NCBI GenBank assembly: GCA_003427395.1
Contig: BFEA01000350.1
Coordinates: 974,873-1,026,157 of the forward strand
Source: Chara braunii
Lineage: Eukaryota > Streptophyta > Charophyceae > Charales > Characeae
Direction: 5' to 3'
DNA length: 51,285 nucleotides
This document shows, piece by piece, positions 39,196 through 48,667 of this stretch (the first letter of the stretch is position 1; each line of letters opens with the position of its first letter). The notes under the pieces are model-generated. The model was not told the origin of the DNA and did not search any database. It saw nothing but the letters and a program-made list of their open reading frames with translations. The translations under genes and the position numbers were made by a program.

Positions 39196-40053
39196 CTTGG
39201 TATATGACGCCGTCTGATTCCCGCTGCTGAGTAGACTGATGTTTTCTCTCCGTTATCTAGACTGAAAAACCGGTAGGATTCGCCCCCCTGTGTTCTATTC
39301 GAACGCGGTAAGTGGGAGGTTCACAAGACTGCTGTTTTCCGGTAACCTGAAGGACTGTTGTGCCTTCCTCTGCTGGTAGTCGTAGGACTGCAGCCCTAGA
39401 TAGAACCTGACCAGCATACACTGCTGAACCAGGAAAAGGATAGGGTAACCACCGTCGTCGTAAGGGTCATGCGAAAACCGTAATCGGGCAGAATACGGCT
39501 GACGGCACGTCGGCATCGGCACTATACGGCCGAATGCTCAGAACTCATGTCCTGGGCAAGAACGGATGGCCTGCCAACCCAGCAGGCCATCCGACTCCGT
39601 TTTCTGAAAAAATCATAAAACTAACTTCCGCCGAACAGTTCGTCAGAACCGGCGGACACCCGAAACAGGCAACCTGGGCCAAACGGTGTCAGAATGGCAG
39701 GAAACTTGGTGGGGACCTTCCCTGTGGTACAGTGAGAGGGCCCACCAAATTTGGTAGCGGTCTGATAACGTTTGGGGCAGGAAACATAGGCTGGTACATC
39801 CCGAAATTTCACCCTGGGCGAAGAAACAGCAAAAGCAGTAAGTTACCGCAAACAGCGGAATCTTGAGGACCTGCAATTTTCGGCCAACTGTATCTGCTGC
39901 ATCTGTGTGTTTTCCGCATCTTGATTGTGGACTGAGCACTGTAGGAACTGTTTTTGCCTCCGGGACTAAGGGACACGGCGGGCAATGAGCCCAACCGCTC
40001 GGGTAGGCGGCAATGCGGGGCAGAGGGTCACTTTGCACCCCGTCACCCCCTCC
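39196..40053. other. Gene-free spacer with a strong hairpin
   Basis: No gene is seen. A perfect 12-bp stem (CGGATGGCCTGC / GCAGGCCATCCG, 39563-39574 and 39582-39593, 7-nt loop) is present. The end of element B's long LTR may lie in this stretch but I could not fix it. Confidence 0.5.
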
Positions 40054-41291
40054 CCATCACCTACACCCATCCACCATAGCCAACCTTCACTTACCCTCTT
40101 CCACCTCCATCACCTACACCCATCCACCATAGCCAACCTTCACTTACCNNNNNNNNNNNNNNNNNNNNNNNNNNNNNNNNNNNNNNNNNNNNNNNNNNNN
40201 NNNNNNNNNNNNNNNNNNNNNNNNNNNNNNNNNNNNNNNNNNNNNNNNNNNNNNNNNNNNNNNNNNNNNNNNNNNNNNNNNNNNNNNNNNNNNNNNNNNN
40301 NNNNNNNNNNNNNNNNNNNNNNNNNNNNNNNNNNNNNNNNNNNNNNNNNNNNNNNNNNNNNNNNNNNNNNNNNNNNNNNNNNNNNNNNNNNNNNNNNNNN
40401 NNNNNNNNNNNNNNNNNNNNNNNNNNNNNNNNNNNNNNNNNNNNNNNNNNNNNNNNNNNNNNNNNNNNNNNNNNNNNNNNNNNNNNNNNNNNNNNNNNNN
40501 NNNNNNNNNNNNNNNNNNNNNNNNNNNNNNNNNNNNNNNNNNNNNNNNNNNNNNNNNNNNNNNNNNNNNNNNNNNNNNNNNNNNNNNNNNNNNNNNNNNN
40601 NNNNNNNNNNNNNNNNNNNNNNNNNNNNNNNNNNNNNNNNNNNNNNNNNNNNNNNNNNNNNNNNNNNNNNNNNNNNNNNNNNNNNNNNNNNNNNNNNNNN
40701 NNNNNNNNNNNNNNNNNNNNNNNNNNNNNNNNNNNNNNNNNNNNNNNNNNNNNNNNNNCCATCACCTACACCCATCCACCATAGCCAACCTTCACTTACC
40801 CTCTTCCACCTCCATCACCTACACCCATCCACCATAGCCAACCTTCACTTACCTTCTTCCACCTCCATCACCTACGCCCATCCACCATAGCCAATCTTCA
40901 CCTACCTTCTTCCACCTCCTTCACCTACGCCTATCCACCATTGCCGATCTTCACTTACCTTCTTCCACCTGCATCACCTACACCCATCCACCATAGCCAA
41001 CCTTCACTTACCTTCTTCCACCTCCTTCACCTACGCCCATCCCCCATAGCCAACCTTCGCTTACCTTCTTCCACCTCCATTACCTACACCCATCCACCAT
41101 AGCCAGCCTTCACTTACCTTATTCCACCTCTGTCACCTGCACCCATCCTCCATAGCCAACCTTCACCTACCTTCTTCCGCCTCCATCACCCGCACCCATC
41201 CACAATAACCAACCTTCACCTACCTTCTTCCACCTCCATCACCCGCACCAATCCGCCATAGCCAACCTTCACCTACCTTCTTCCACCTCCA
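40054..41291. repeat. 53-bp minisatellite, interrupted by an N gap
   Basis: The unit starts CCATCACCTACACCCATCCA and includes AGCCAACCTTCACTTACC. Copies at 40054, 40107, 40759, 40812 and 40865 are exactly 53 bp apart; copies to the right become divergent. The gap 40149-40758 is probably more of the same array, so the copy number is unknown. On the minus strand every unit contains GGTAAGTGAAGG. Confidence 0.95.
40149..40758. other. Assembly gap (N run)
   Basis: Unresolved sequence inside the 53-bp minisatellite. Confidence 1.
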
Positions 41292-41397
41292 TCGCCCTCA
41301 TCCGTTCAAGGGACGTAGGGGGTCCCGAGGGGCACAAGGGATCTTAGGTAGGGCCGGTTAGGATAAGTCAAGGAGCAAGGTCGATTAGGACGGAAGG

Positions 41398-41400
<3 letters not shown>

Positions 41401-41461
<61 letters not shown>
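41401..41461. repeat. CT microsatellite
   Basis: Nearly pure CT repeat of about 60 bp. Confidence 0.98.
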
Positions 41462-41464
<3 letters not shown>

Positions 41465-41553
41465 CACCCCCTATGTGCCTAACCCTTACCCTTCTCACCC
41501 CTTCCCCTCCATGGCATGTGACTAACCTCTTCCCTCACCTGTTACATTACCAG

Positions 41554-41713
41554 GGAACGAACGACAAAGAACTTGATCCTCACTTGGTGGAAAGCGAGGG
41601 CAAGGGGAGGGCTGCCGGTCCCTTATGCCGCCAAGAAGGAGAAGGTACCGGACTTTTGTAAGCATCTGGGGGAAGCGGAAGAAAGTGAAGTTGTTGTGAC
41701 GAGGTCAGTTTGA
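41554..41713 (+). CDS. Possible terminal exon, basic protein end
   Basis: TGTTACATTACCAG|GG is a good splice acceptor at 41553. The frame after it is open for 52 codons to TGA 41711 and reads as a basic segment with LILTWWKARARGGLPVPYA and an acidic end before the stop. I do not recognise it. The purine tract of element C's LTR lies 105 bp downstream, so it could be the 3' end of an element ORF. It is short and may be chance. Confidence 0.25.
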
Positions 41714-41818
41714 CTCAACCATCTTCCCCGACTGCGTGACTAAGGTGAAGGCATGGCTTGCTTGAGTGAAGGGAAAAGATAACCGAAGGATCATCAAAGG
41801 CAAAGGAAACTTAAGCTT

Positions 41819-41833
41819 GTGGGAGGGGCGATG
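41819..41833 (+). promoter_or_regulatory. Polypurine-like tract before the element C LTR
   Basis: GTGGGAGGGGCGATG precedes TGTTGACC at 41834. The form is like element B's tract (GTGGGGGGAATG before TGTCGGG). Confidence 0.5.
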
Positions 41834-42924
41834 TGTTGACCCCAATGGGGATTGTACTTGGCCTTGCTTTGTGTGGTCTTGCGCAGGTGAGTAGCCTAGG
41901 GTGGTCTGAGCAGAACTGCGTCCGTCGGATGCGGGCGGGAATAGGGAAAGCGACGAGGTCCGGGCAATGGATGCGGGCGGGAATAGGGAAAACGGTTAGG
42001 GGTCCGGGCGATGCCACCTCACCCCAAGGATGTCGTAGGGGCGGTCTTGAGCCACTAGACTTAGTGAAAAGGTGTGTGGCCCAATGGATGACGCTTGGCC
42101 TACACACGAAAGAAGATGAACTCTCAATGAACTCCTTGGACTGCATGCGTATTGGAAGGAGCTATATTGCCTAGTCAGACTCAAATGAATCGAGAAAACG
42201 TCATGAGTGATCAAAGAGCTACCATCTAGACACGAGAGCGGAGCTACATCCCCCAATGTAAAGCCCTCTCGCAAGTGGCCCATCCCCATTCATCTCATAG
42301 CACTAGGTGGGGGTGCCCCTGGGACGAACGACTCGCGCCCTGAGCGTGAGCGCGGGCGGGTCGATCCAAATGGGACCCGCAGTGACGTCGACTCAGGCTC
42401 GAAAGTCCTTCAGGGTACGGCCCCTACACCGGTCCACGGGACCGGTGGGGCTTTAGCATTCCCCGCACCCTGCTTTGGGGTTTTTACTTATGTTATTTTA
42501 TTTTATCTTTGTTTTTTTTTATTTATTGTTCTCACTATTATTCGCGGGCCCGTTTTGGTTTGGGGCGCGGCACCGCGGTTAGCTGTTTAAATTTTGAAGA
42601 GCCGCGGGTGGGGACTACTGCGGCTAGGTCCTTCGGGACATCCGTTAAAAAATTGGAACGATACAGAGAAGATTAGCTCGGCCCCGACGCAAGCCCGACA
42701 GGCATAAATCAGGGGGAGGTCGCGCGGAGTCTATTTTGACTTGTTCGTTCCTCCTTCTCAACGTCCGGAGCTCATCACTATCGGGCCGGCTGCTGTCGAA
42801 GTGCTGCGTTAGCAGAAGGGACATTCAGGCGAAGGTGGTGACGGGGCGAATAGCAGTGGAGGGATGAACCTGGGCAGAAAGTGGCGCCAGGTGCATTAGG
42901 GGAGCTGTCGTCGTGGTTTTTACA
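41834..42924 (+). repeat. Element C LTR (single copy in window)
   Basis: The block starts TGTTGACCCCAATGGGG and ends ...GGTTTTTACA, 1091 bp. Inside are a tandem duplication around GATGCGGGCGGGAATAGGGA (two copies, 41930-41990) and a U6 snRNA-like sequence. The LTR call rests on the TG/CA ends, the purine tract before it and the primer site after it, because no second copy is available. Confidence 0.6.
42628..42722 (+). ncRNA. U6 snRNA-like sequence inside the element C LTR
   Basis: GTCCTTCGGGACATCC at 42628 forms the U6 5' stem with a TTCG loop. Then come TTGGAACGATACAGAGAAGA and TTAGC without change from the conserved U6 core (ACAGAGA box and AGC triad). CGACGCAAGCCCGACAGGCA and TAAATC follow, resembling the U6 internal stem-loop and 3' part with several differences. 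A T4 run at 42734-42737 could stop RNA polymerase III. An AT-rich TTTAAATTTT lies about 33-42 bp upstream, where a plant U6 TATA box would be. U6 is the catalytic RNA of the spliceosome. Whether this copy is transcribed or is a captured pseudogene cannot be told from sequence. Confidence 0.8.
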
Positions 42925-42928
42925 AGGG

Positions 42929-42946
42929 TGGCGCCGTTGTCAGGGA
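42929..42946 (+). promoter_or_regulatory. Primer-binding site, tRNA-Asp type (element C)
   Basis: TGGCGCCGTTGTCAGGGA matches the complement of the tRNA-Asp(GUC) 3' end at 16 of 18 positions and lies four bases after the LTR end. The same primer type is used by element A. Confidence 0.8.
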
Positions 42947-43318
42947 TAACTGAAACCTACCGTTGTCCCTGTTGGAACGACATTCGGGTTTCGGAATAAG
43001 AGAGAATTAGGCATGATTGGGTAGGTGATGAGTGAGCGACGTGGTGCTTTGCGTGGTTATGCGTATGTAAAACTTGATTATCGAGGGATCTGGCTGGTAG
43101 TTGAGATGGTTGCGTGATTAAAAAGATTGTATAAAAAGTCTCTTGAAGGGAGTAGGCTCTATTAGAGTAAGCCTGGTAGTAGGAGTAGTGCCTGTGAGGA
43201 TGAGAGAATGTAGGGAGGAAGTGGGAAGCCTGATAGAAATATGTTATGTCGGGTGACTGAATGAATTTTTTCATTTCTTCTCTTAACAAGAAGGTTGAGT
43301 AAGAGACAGTCAGCCAAG

Positions 43319-45820
43319 ATGTCAGGAGGCGGTGGCGTCGTCCCGAGGAAGACCTTGACCCTCGACGACCTCATCGAGTCCCTGGACAAGCGTGAGAGGG
43401 CGCCGAGCAATGTTTCGAAAGTTGATACATTCCATTTCAAAGGGGAGCGGGTATCTGATTGGTTGGATTTGACTGAGCAGGCGCTGGTGGGACTGACAGA
43501 TGAGGTAAGGTTTCAACGGATTTTGAAGTACGTTCTTCATAGCTACCATCAGGAAGTGAGCAAGGTTGTGGACGCCGCCAATGGCAGTTGGGCAAGGTTT
43601 AGGGACCTGATGTTAAGAAAGTACAGGCTGGGGGACGACCTGCTGACCATGGCTGACCTGGAGGTCATGAACAAGGATGACTTTTCCACGATCAAGGCAT
43701 TCATGCACGAGTTCAAGAAGAAAGCAAGGAAGGTGCACAGGATCTCTGAAGAGTTTCTTACAGGAAGTTGCTCACAGGAAGAGTTTAAGAAGAAAGCAAG
43801 GAAGGTGCACGATTGGGGCATTCGTGCACGGAGTTGCTCACAGGTACGAAAGCCTAAGAGTTGACAAGCCACGGAGGGGGAAGTGAGAAGCTCACCTGGG
43901 CCACTATCGATAAGGGAGTGGAAGAGGGGAGCTTGGACCAGGTGGAACAACACCAGATGCGGCTACAAAGAAGAAAGAGGAAGGAAAGGGACGCCACTGC
44001 ATCCGGGACCCCAGGGTGAAGAGGATCATTACGGACGTGCTGGCGGCGTTGGGATATGATAATGAGGCGGAGGTGCAGAAAAGGGGGGCGACCGTGGCCC
44101 AAGACCGGATATCAGGGGCAGCGGATGAGGAGGTAGGATGTGAGGACTACGATGGGGAGGAGACGGGCTCCCAGGTCCTGACTAAAGCCCAACGAAAGCA
44201 GCGCAATTTGCTGTTGGGAGGTCAAGGATCAGGGAAAGGGCAGGCCCCTCAAGCAATTGTTGCGCCACCACCCGCCGTCACGACGGCGCCAGTGTCAGCA
44301 GGGCCATCGCAAATGGGGCCGCCACCGGCTTGTGGGCACTGGGTGCCGTATTGTCAAATGACACACTGGCCCAGCTGCAGCCACTGCACCTCGTGTGAAG
44401 GGGGCCAAGCCCACGCTGGACAGTTGGTTCCCTATTCAGGCCCACCGACAAGTGTGGGTCCGCCAAGTTATCCTGCGACTCAAGGCCAGTTCGTGGCCCA
44501 ACAGCCACCCTCGCAGCAGGCGTCGCAGGCCAGCGTGGCCGGAGGAGGGAGCCAGGGGCAAGGCGGACAGGGCAATGGGGGCAGAGGCCAATGAGGTCGG
44601 GGAGACGGGGCCAAGGACGTCAGGACCAAGGTGGTCAAGGCGGCCAGGAAGAGGGTCAAGGGTATGGAAGGCCCCACTTTGATTGGCGGAATGCCACCTG
44701 CTGACATTGTGGCTACCAAGGCCACACTATACGGTTTTGTGAAGAACGGCGGGATGAAGAACTCTCCGGTTTGATTTCTACCAATATGGAAGAAGATATA
44801 TACAATAAATATGAGAAGTATATCGACCCAAAGATACCCGGCGGAGTCAAGCAAGAGGCTCGAAGGCGGGCGGCGGCAGGGCCAGCGCCCCCGACCATAT
44901 TCAGGATGTGGCAGGAGAGAGAGGACCCGGCCGTAAGGGTCGAAGAAATTGTGGAAAAGAGTGAGGAGGTAACTCAACGGCTGAAGGTCGGGGCTATAAG
45001 GGAGAAGCCAATAGTTGTCGAGTCGGGTGACGAGGGCTAGGAAGATGAGAGGGAATCGGCCATGACCATCTTGGGGAAGATGGAGGATCTGCTGGGGAAG
45101 GTGGGTAGATACCAGCAGAAGCTGCATGATTTGTGCGATGAGACCCGGGAGTGGGAGACCAACCTTCCCGGAGTCTTCCTCTATGACTCCGGGGGACCCG
45201 AACCTTCGTCAGGGTAGCAGGGGTACCCAAGAGTTGCGACTGTGGGGGTGAGCCCTAAGTCAGGTATGACCTACAGGCCCCCCACATCGCATGGAAAAGT
45301 GTCACAGGCGGCGCGGACCCGGAGCCAGAATAAGTCTGGAACCGGTCAAGAGCCTAGCTAGACGCCCAGTCAGGCACCCCCTCGAAAGGAGCCTGAGCCA
45401 AGACGCAGGAAGGAGGTGGTGGAGGTTCTGGAGGAAGAGGAAGAGGATGATGATGAAGAGGATGAGAGGCTCCGGCAAGAGGAGGACCAGCGGGCGGAGC
45501 TAAGGGCCAGGAAGAGAGGAGCCCAGGAGGAGGCCGAGCCAGGTCAGCCTGACAACGTACCCAAGAGGAAGAAGTACGCGGTTCGGATGGAGGAACGCTT
45601 CGATGTGGAGCGAATGGTGGACAGGCTCCTGGAGGGTCATACTGACCTCATGAATTTGAAGGATATCCTGGCCTCAACACCAAGGCTCCGTGACGGACTA
45701 AAAGGGCGATTCTCGCGGAGGCTAGTGCCCAATGTCCACCTGAGCACGATCCTCCCAAGGGAGGTAGAATGGACCGAGGCAGGGACAAGGATGGATTGGA
45801 AGTATGTGGCGTGCGGATAG
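43319..45820 (+). pseudogene. Element C gag, frameshifted and with stops
   Basis: ATG 43319 (MSGGGGVV) starts the capsid region, with VDTFHFKGERVSDWLDL, ARFRDLMLRKYRLGDD and IKAFMHEFKKKARKVH. A local duplication at 43706-43811 (EFKKKARKVH twice) breaks the frame. The next part (44016-44594) has a coiled region and a Gly/Gln/Pro-rich stretch. The frame to about 45820 carries a zinc knuckle C.HCGYQGHTIRFC at 44699-44740, whose second residue is a stop (TGA 44702, Trp expected), then a long acidic and basic linker with TAG stops at 45038 and two later places. It ends just before the protease. Confidence 0.75.
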
Positions 45821-46368
45821 GTGAATTTAATGGTGAAAAACCAGAAATGTACCGGGATGGTGGATACTGGCGCGGAGATGAACGTTATTAGGGAAAAGGA
45901 AGCGGTGATGTTGGGAATGAAGATCGACCGCTCGGAGAATGGACCGAGGCAGGGACAAGGATGGATTGGAAGTATGTGGCGTGCGGATAGGTGGATTTGG
46001 TGGTGAAAAACCAGAAATGTACCGGGATGGTGGATACGGGCGCGGAAATGAATGTCATTAGGGAAAAGGAAGCGGTGATGTTGGGAATGAAGATCGACCG
46101 CTCGGACCATGGCATGTTGCACGGTGCCAACTGCAAGGCGACCTTTTGTGGTACGGCATCAAATGTGATTATAGAGATCGGGAAGGTACGGGCGAGGACT
46201 TGCTTCTTCATCATGCCGGATGTCGACCACTCCATCCTCTTGGAGAGATCGTTCCTGTGCCGAACAGAGACTTTAATCTTCAATAAGCACGACAGGACGA
46301 TGATCCTGCTCCTATGCGACCTGGCTTGCGGAAACTACAAGGTTATCACCTGCCGGAACACGTGTTAG
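45768..46368 (+). pseudogene. Element C protease with a duplicated active site
   Basis: A retropepsin active-site loop, MVDTGAEMNVI, occurs twice because a 170-bp segment (45768-45937) is repeated at 45938-46107. The second copy continues into the rest of the domain with a CFFIMPDVDHSILLERSF strand and hairpin region and ends with TAG at 46366. The copies differ at several bases, so the duplication is not brand new. 170 is not a multiple of three, so the two copies are in different frames. Each copy is preceded by a TAG where Trp or Gln would fit. The enzyme is inactive as encoded unless translation begins inside copy 2. Confidence 0.75.
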
Positions 46369-46445
46369 GGAGTGAGAGAAATAGGCCCAACCTCGGCTCC
46401 TTCAGCTTTGAGGAGTCCGAGAACGAGCGGAGGAAACTCTAGGAG

Positions 46446-48372
46446 GTGCCCGAGGAGGAAGAAAAGGCCGAGGTGTTAACATTAAGCCTTACGGACGTAA
46501 ATAAGGCTATGGAAGTGGTGTCGGCACACGACATGGCGGATCCTGAGGCCATCAGGGCACTAAGGGAGCAAGTTTTGGAGAGCCCTCAGGTGGGAGAGGT
46601 GAAATTGGTCTATCGGCTTCCAGGTGCCCAGCCACAAACGGCAAGCCGACCTTTTTTAGGGGACGACTTCAACAAGGCTCCCAAAGGCGGTACAAAATGG
46701 TAGATAAGAAGTGTCGCCAGGGTCCCGTGCTTGTTACTGAGGATGAGGAGGCTTACTACGAGCGCGAACGAGGACTGATACGGTGCATGCGGGAGCAGGC
46801 AGCCAATGGGTCGTGTCGTATCGACGACGGGAACGAAGGGAAGTTGATAATTGGAGAGCCTGACTTCCTTTCGCCCCAAGAAAGAGCTCTGATGGTAGGG
46901 TTGATGAAGAGGCATCGCGCATATGCCTTCAATGACGAGCAGCGGGGAAGGCTGGATGTGGACAAGATCCCAATGATTTGGATCCATACGGTTCCGCACG
47001 AGCCATGGAATCTGAGGGGCGCACGGTACCCCAACCCGGACGAGGAGAAGCTGGTGGTAATTACCTGGATGACAAAATGCGCAGGCACATTGCCGACTAC
47101 TCCAGCGGACCGTACGCTTCGCCTTGGTCTTGCTTCATTAAGCCAAATGGGACGCTGCGATGGGTGCAAAACTTACAGCGGCTGAATGCCATAACAGTGC
47201 GGAATGCAGGAGGGTTGCCAAATGCGGACGCACTATCAGAGTCATGTGTAGGGAGGCCTATAATTTCGCTTATAGACCTCTACTCTGGGTACGATCAATT
47301 CCCTATGTACCCACCAGATAGGCCTGTAACGGCGAGGTATACGCCCAGAGGGCTAATATATATGAACGCAGCCCCTCAAAGCTGGACGAGTGGCAATGGT
47401 GCAAAGGCATATGATTAGGGCCATGCAGACGGTTAGTCCACACATCACGCAACCCTATATCGACGACTTGGCGGTCAAAGGTCTGAAAGAGAGGGAAGAA
47501 GATGAAGTAATGTCCGGGGTAAGGCGTTTTGTTTGGAGGCATATCCAGGACCTTGCACAGGTCCTGAGCTTGTTGGAAGAGTACAATCTTACAGCGAGCA
47601 GCCCGAAGTCCAAGCACTGCATGAGAGAGGCGATCATCCTGGGTTTTGTCTGCAATGAGAACGGTCGGAGGCCTGATGTGAAGAAAACAAACAAAATCGT
47701 GGAGTGGCCAGTACCCTTCCGCTCAATAACGGACGTAAGGAGCTTCCTCAACACTTGCGGATTCTGGAGAAGCTTCGTGAGGAACTTTACCGCCAAGACG
47801 GAGCACTTAAGGAAGTTGGTACGTCAGGACCAAGAATGGGTTTGGGGTAGAGACCAAGAAGAGGTTGTGGAGCGAATGAAGGCAGAGTTTAAAGAAGGGG
47901 GTCTGATGTTGGGAGTACCAAACTATGAAGTCACTGAGGAGAAGCCATTCATCATTGAAACGGACGCCGGACCTACTGCCTTAGGAGGATCTTTGGTTCA
48001 GGCAGATGCCGAAGGAAAGGAGAGGCCCCTAAGATCCGAGAGTCGGACTCTTAATACGACCGAGAGAAACTACTCTCAGTTTAAGAAGAAGACGCTGGCG
48101 GTACTCCATTGCCTGAGGATCTTCCGGAACTACGTCTTTGGCAGAAGGTTCATATTGAGAGTGGACCCTACTGAGCTTGCCAGTTCCCTGAAGAACTATA
48201 CCCCATCTGACCCAACCGTCGCGAGGTGGCTGACATACATTTGAATGTTCAACTTCGAGCTGGAAAAGATTCCAGGGGATAAGAACAGGGCAGATGGGTT
48301 GAGCCGCATCAACTGGGATGGGTCGGATCAGGAGTCAATAGAACACACCCCACCGGTTGATGGGTTCTTGGA
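46446..48372 (+). pseudogene. Element C reverse transcriptase and RNase H, broken
   Basis: The N-terminal part lies in two frames (46446-46703, 46697-47185). The RT core begins in a third frame from about 47040 with YASPWSCFIKPNGTLRWVQN, then ISLIDLYSGYDQFPM, and after another shift near 47380 ITQPYIDDL (YIDD at 47456-47467). The connection part is SFLNTCGFWRSFVRNF, followed by RNase H with FIIETDAGPTALGG. A TGA at 48242 interrupts LTYI.MFNFELEKIPG, where Trp is expected. NRADGLSRI ends RNase H. The domain order is the normal Ty3/gypsy one; the gene cannot make an active enzyme as it is. Confidence 0.85.
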
Positions 48373-48667
48373 TTAAGAGGTAGACGTCCGGCTCCATATA
48401 AATGAATGGTCCTTGCGAGTGCCTAGTTGTGTTGGCCACCACATATGGTTAGCGCCTAAGGGGTACGAGCAAAAGGAAGAGTTGGTCCTCAAGCCCTTCC
48501 AGGAGGAGGATCTGTGGGGGAGTAAGGATGGATGATGAAATTGGCGCTGACAGGCACTCACAGCTTGACGGAGGAAGTGAGGACGATAGAGGAAGGCCCA
48601 ACTCAGGTAGAGGAGCATGAGCAGCTAATGGGAGGAATGTATTTGCTCACTAACACGCTTCTGCAGG

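Noticed and set aside
39563-39593. Rho-independent terminator
   Set aside because: No T run follows the stem and the window is eukaryotic.
39985-40890. Protein of Pro/His/Leu repeats over the 53-bp array
   Set aside because: It is read through N bases and a minisatellite; 53 is not a multiple of three.
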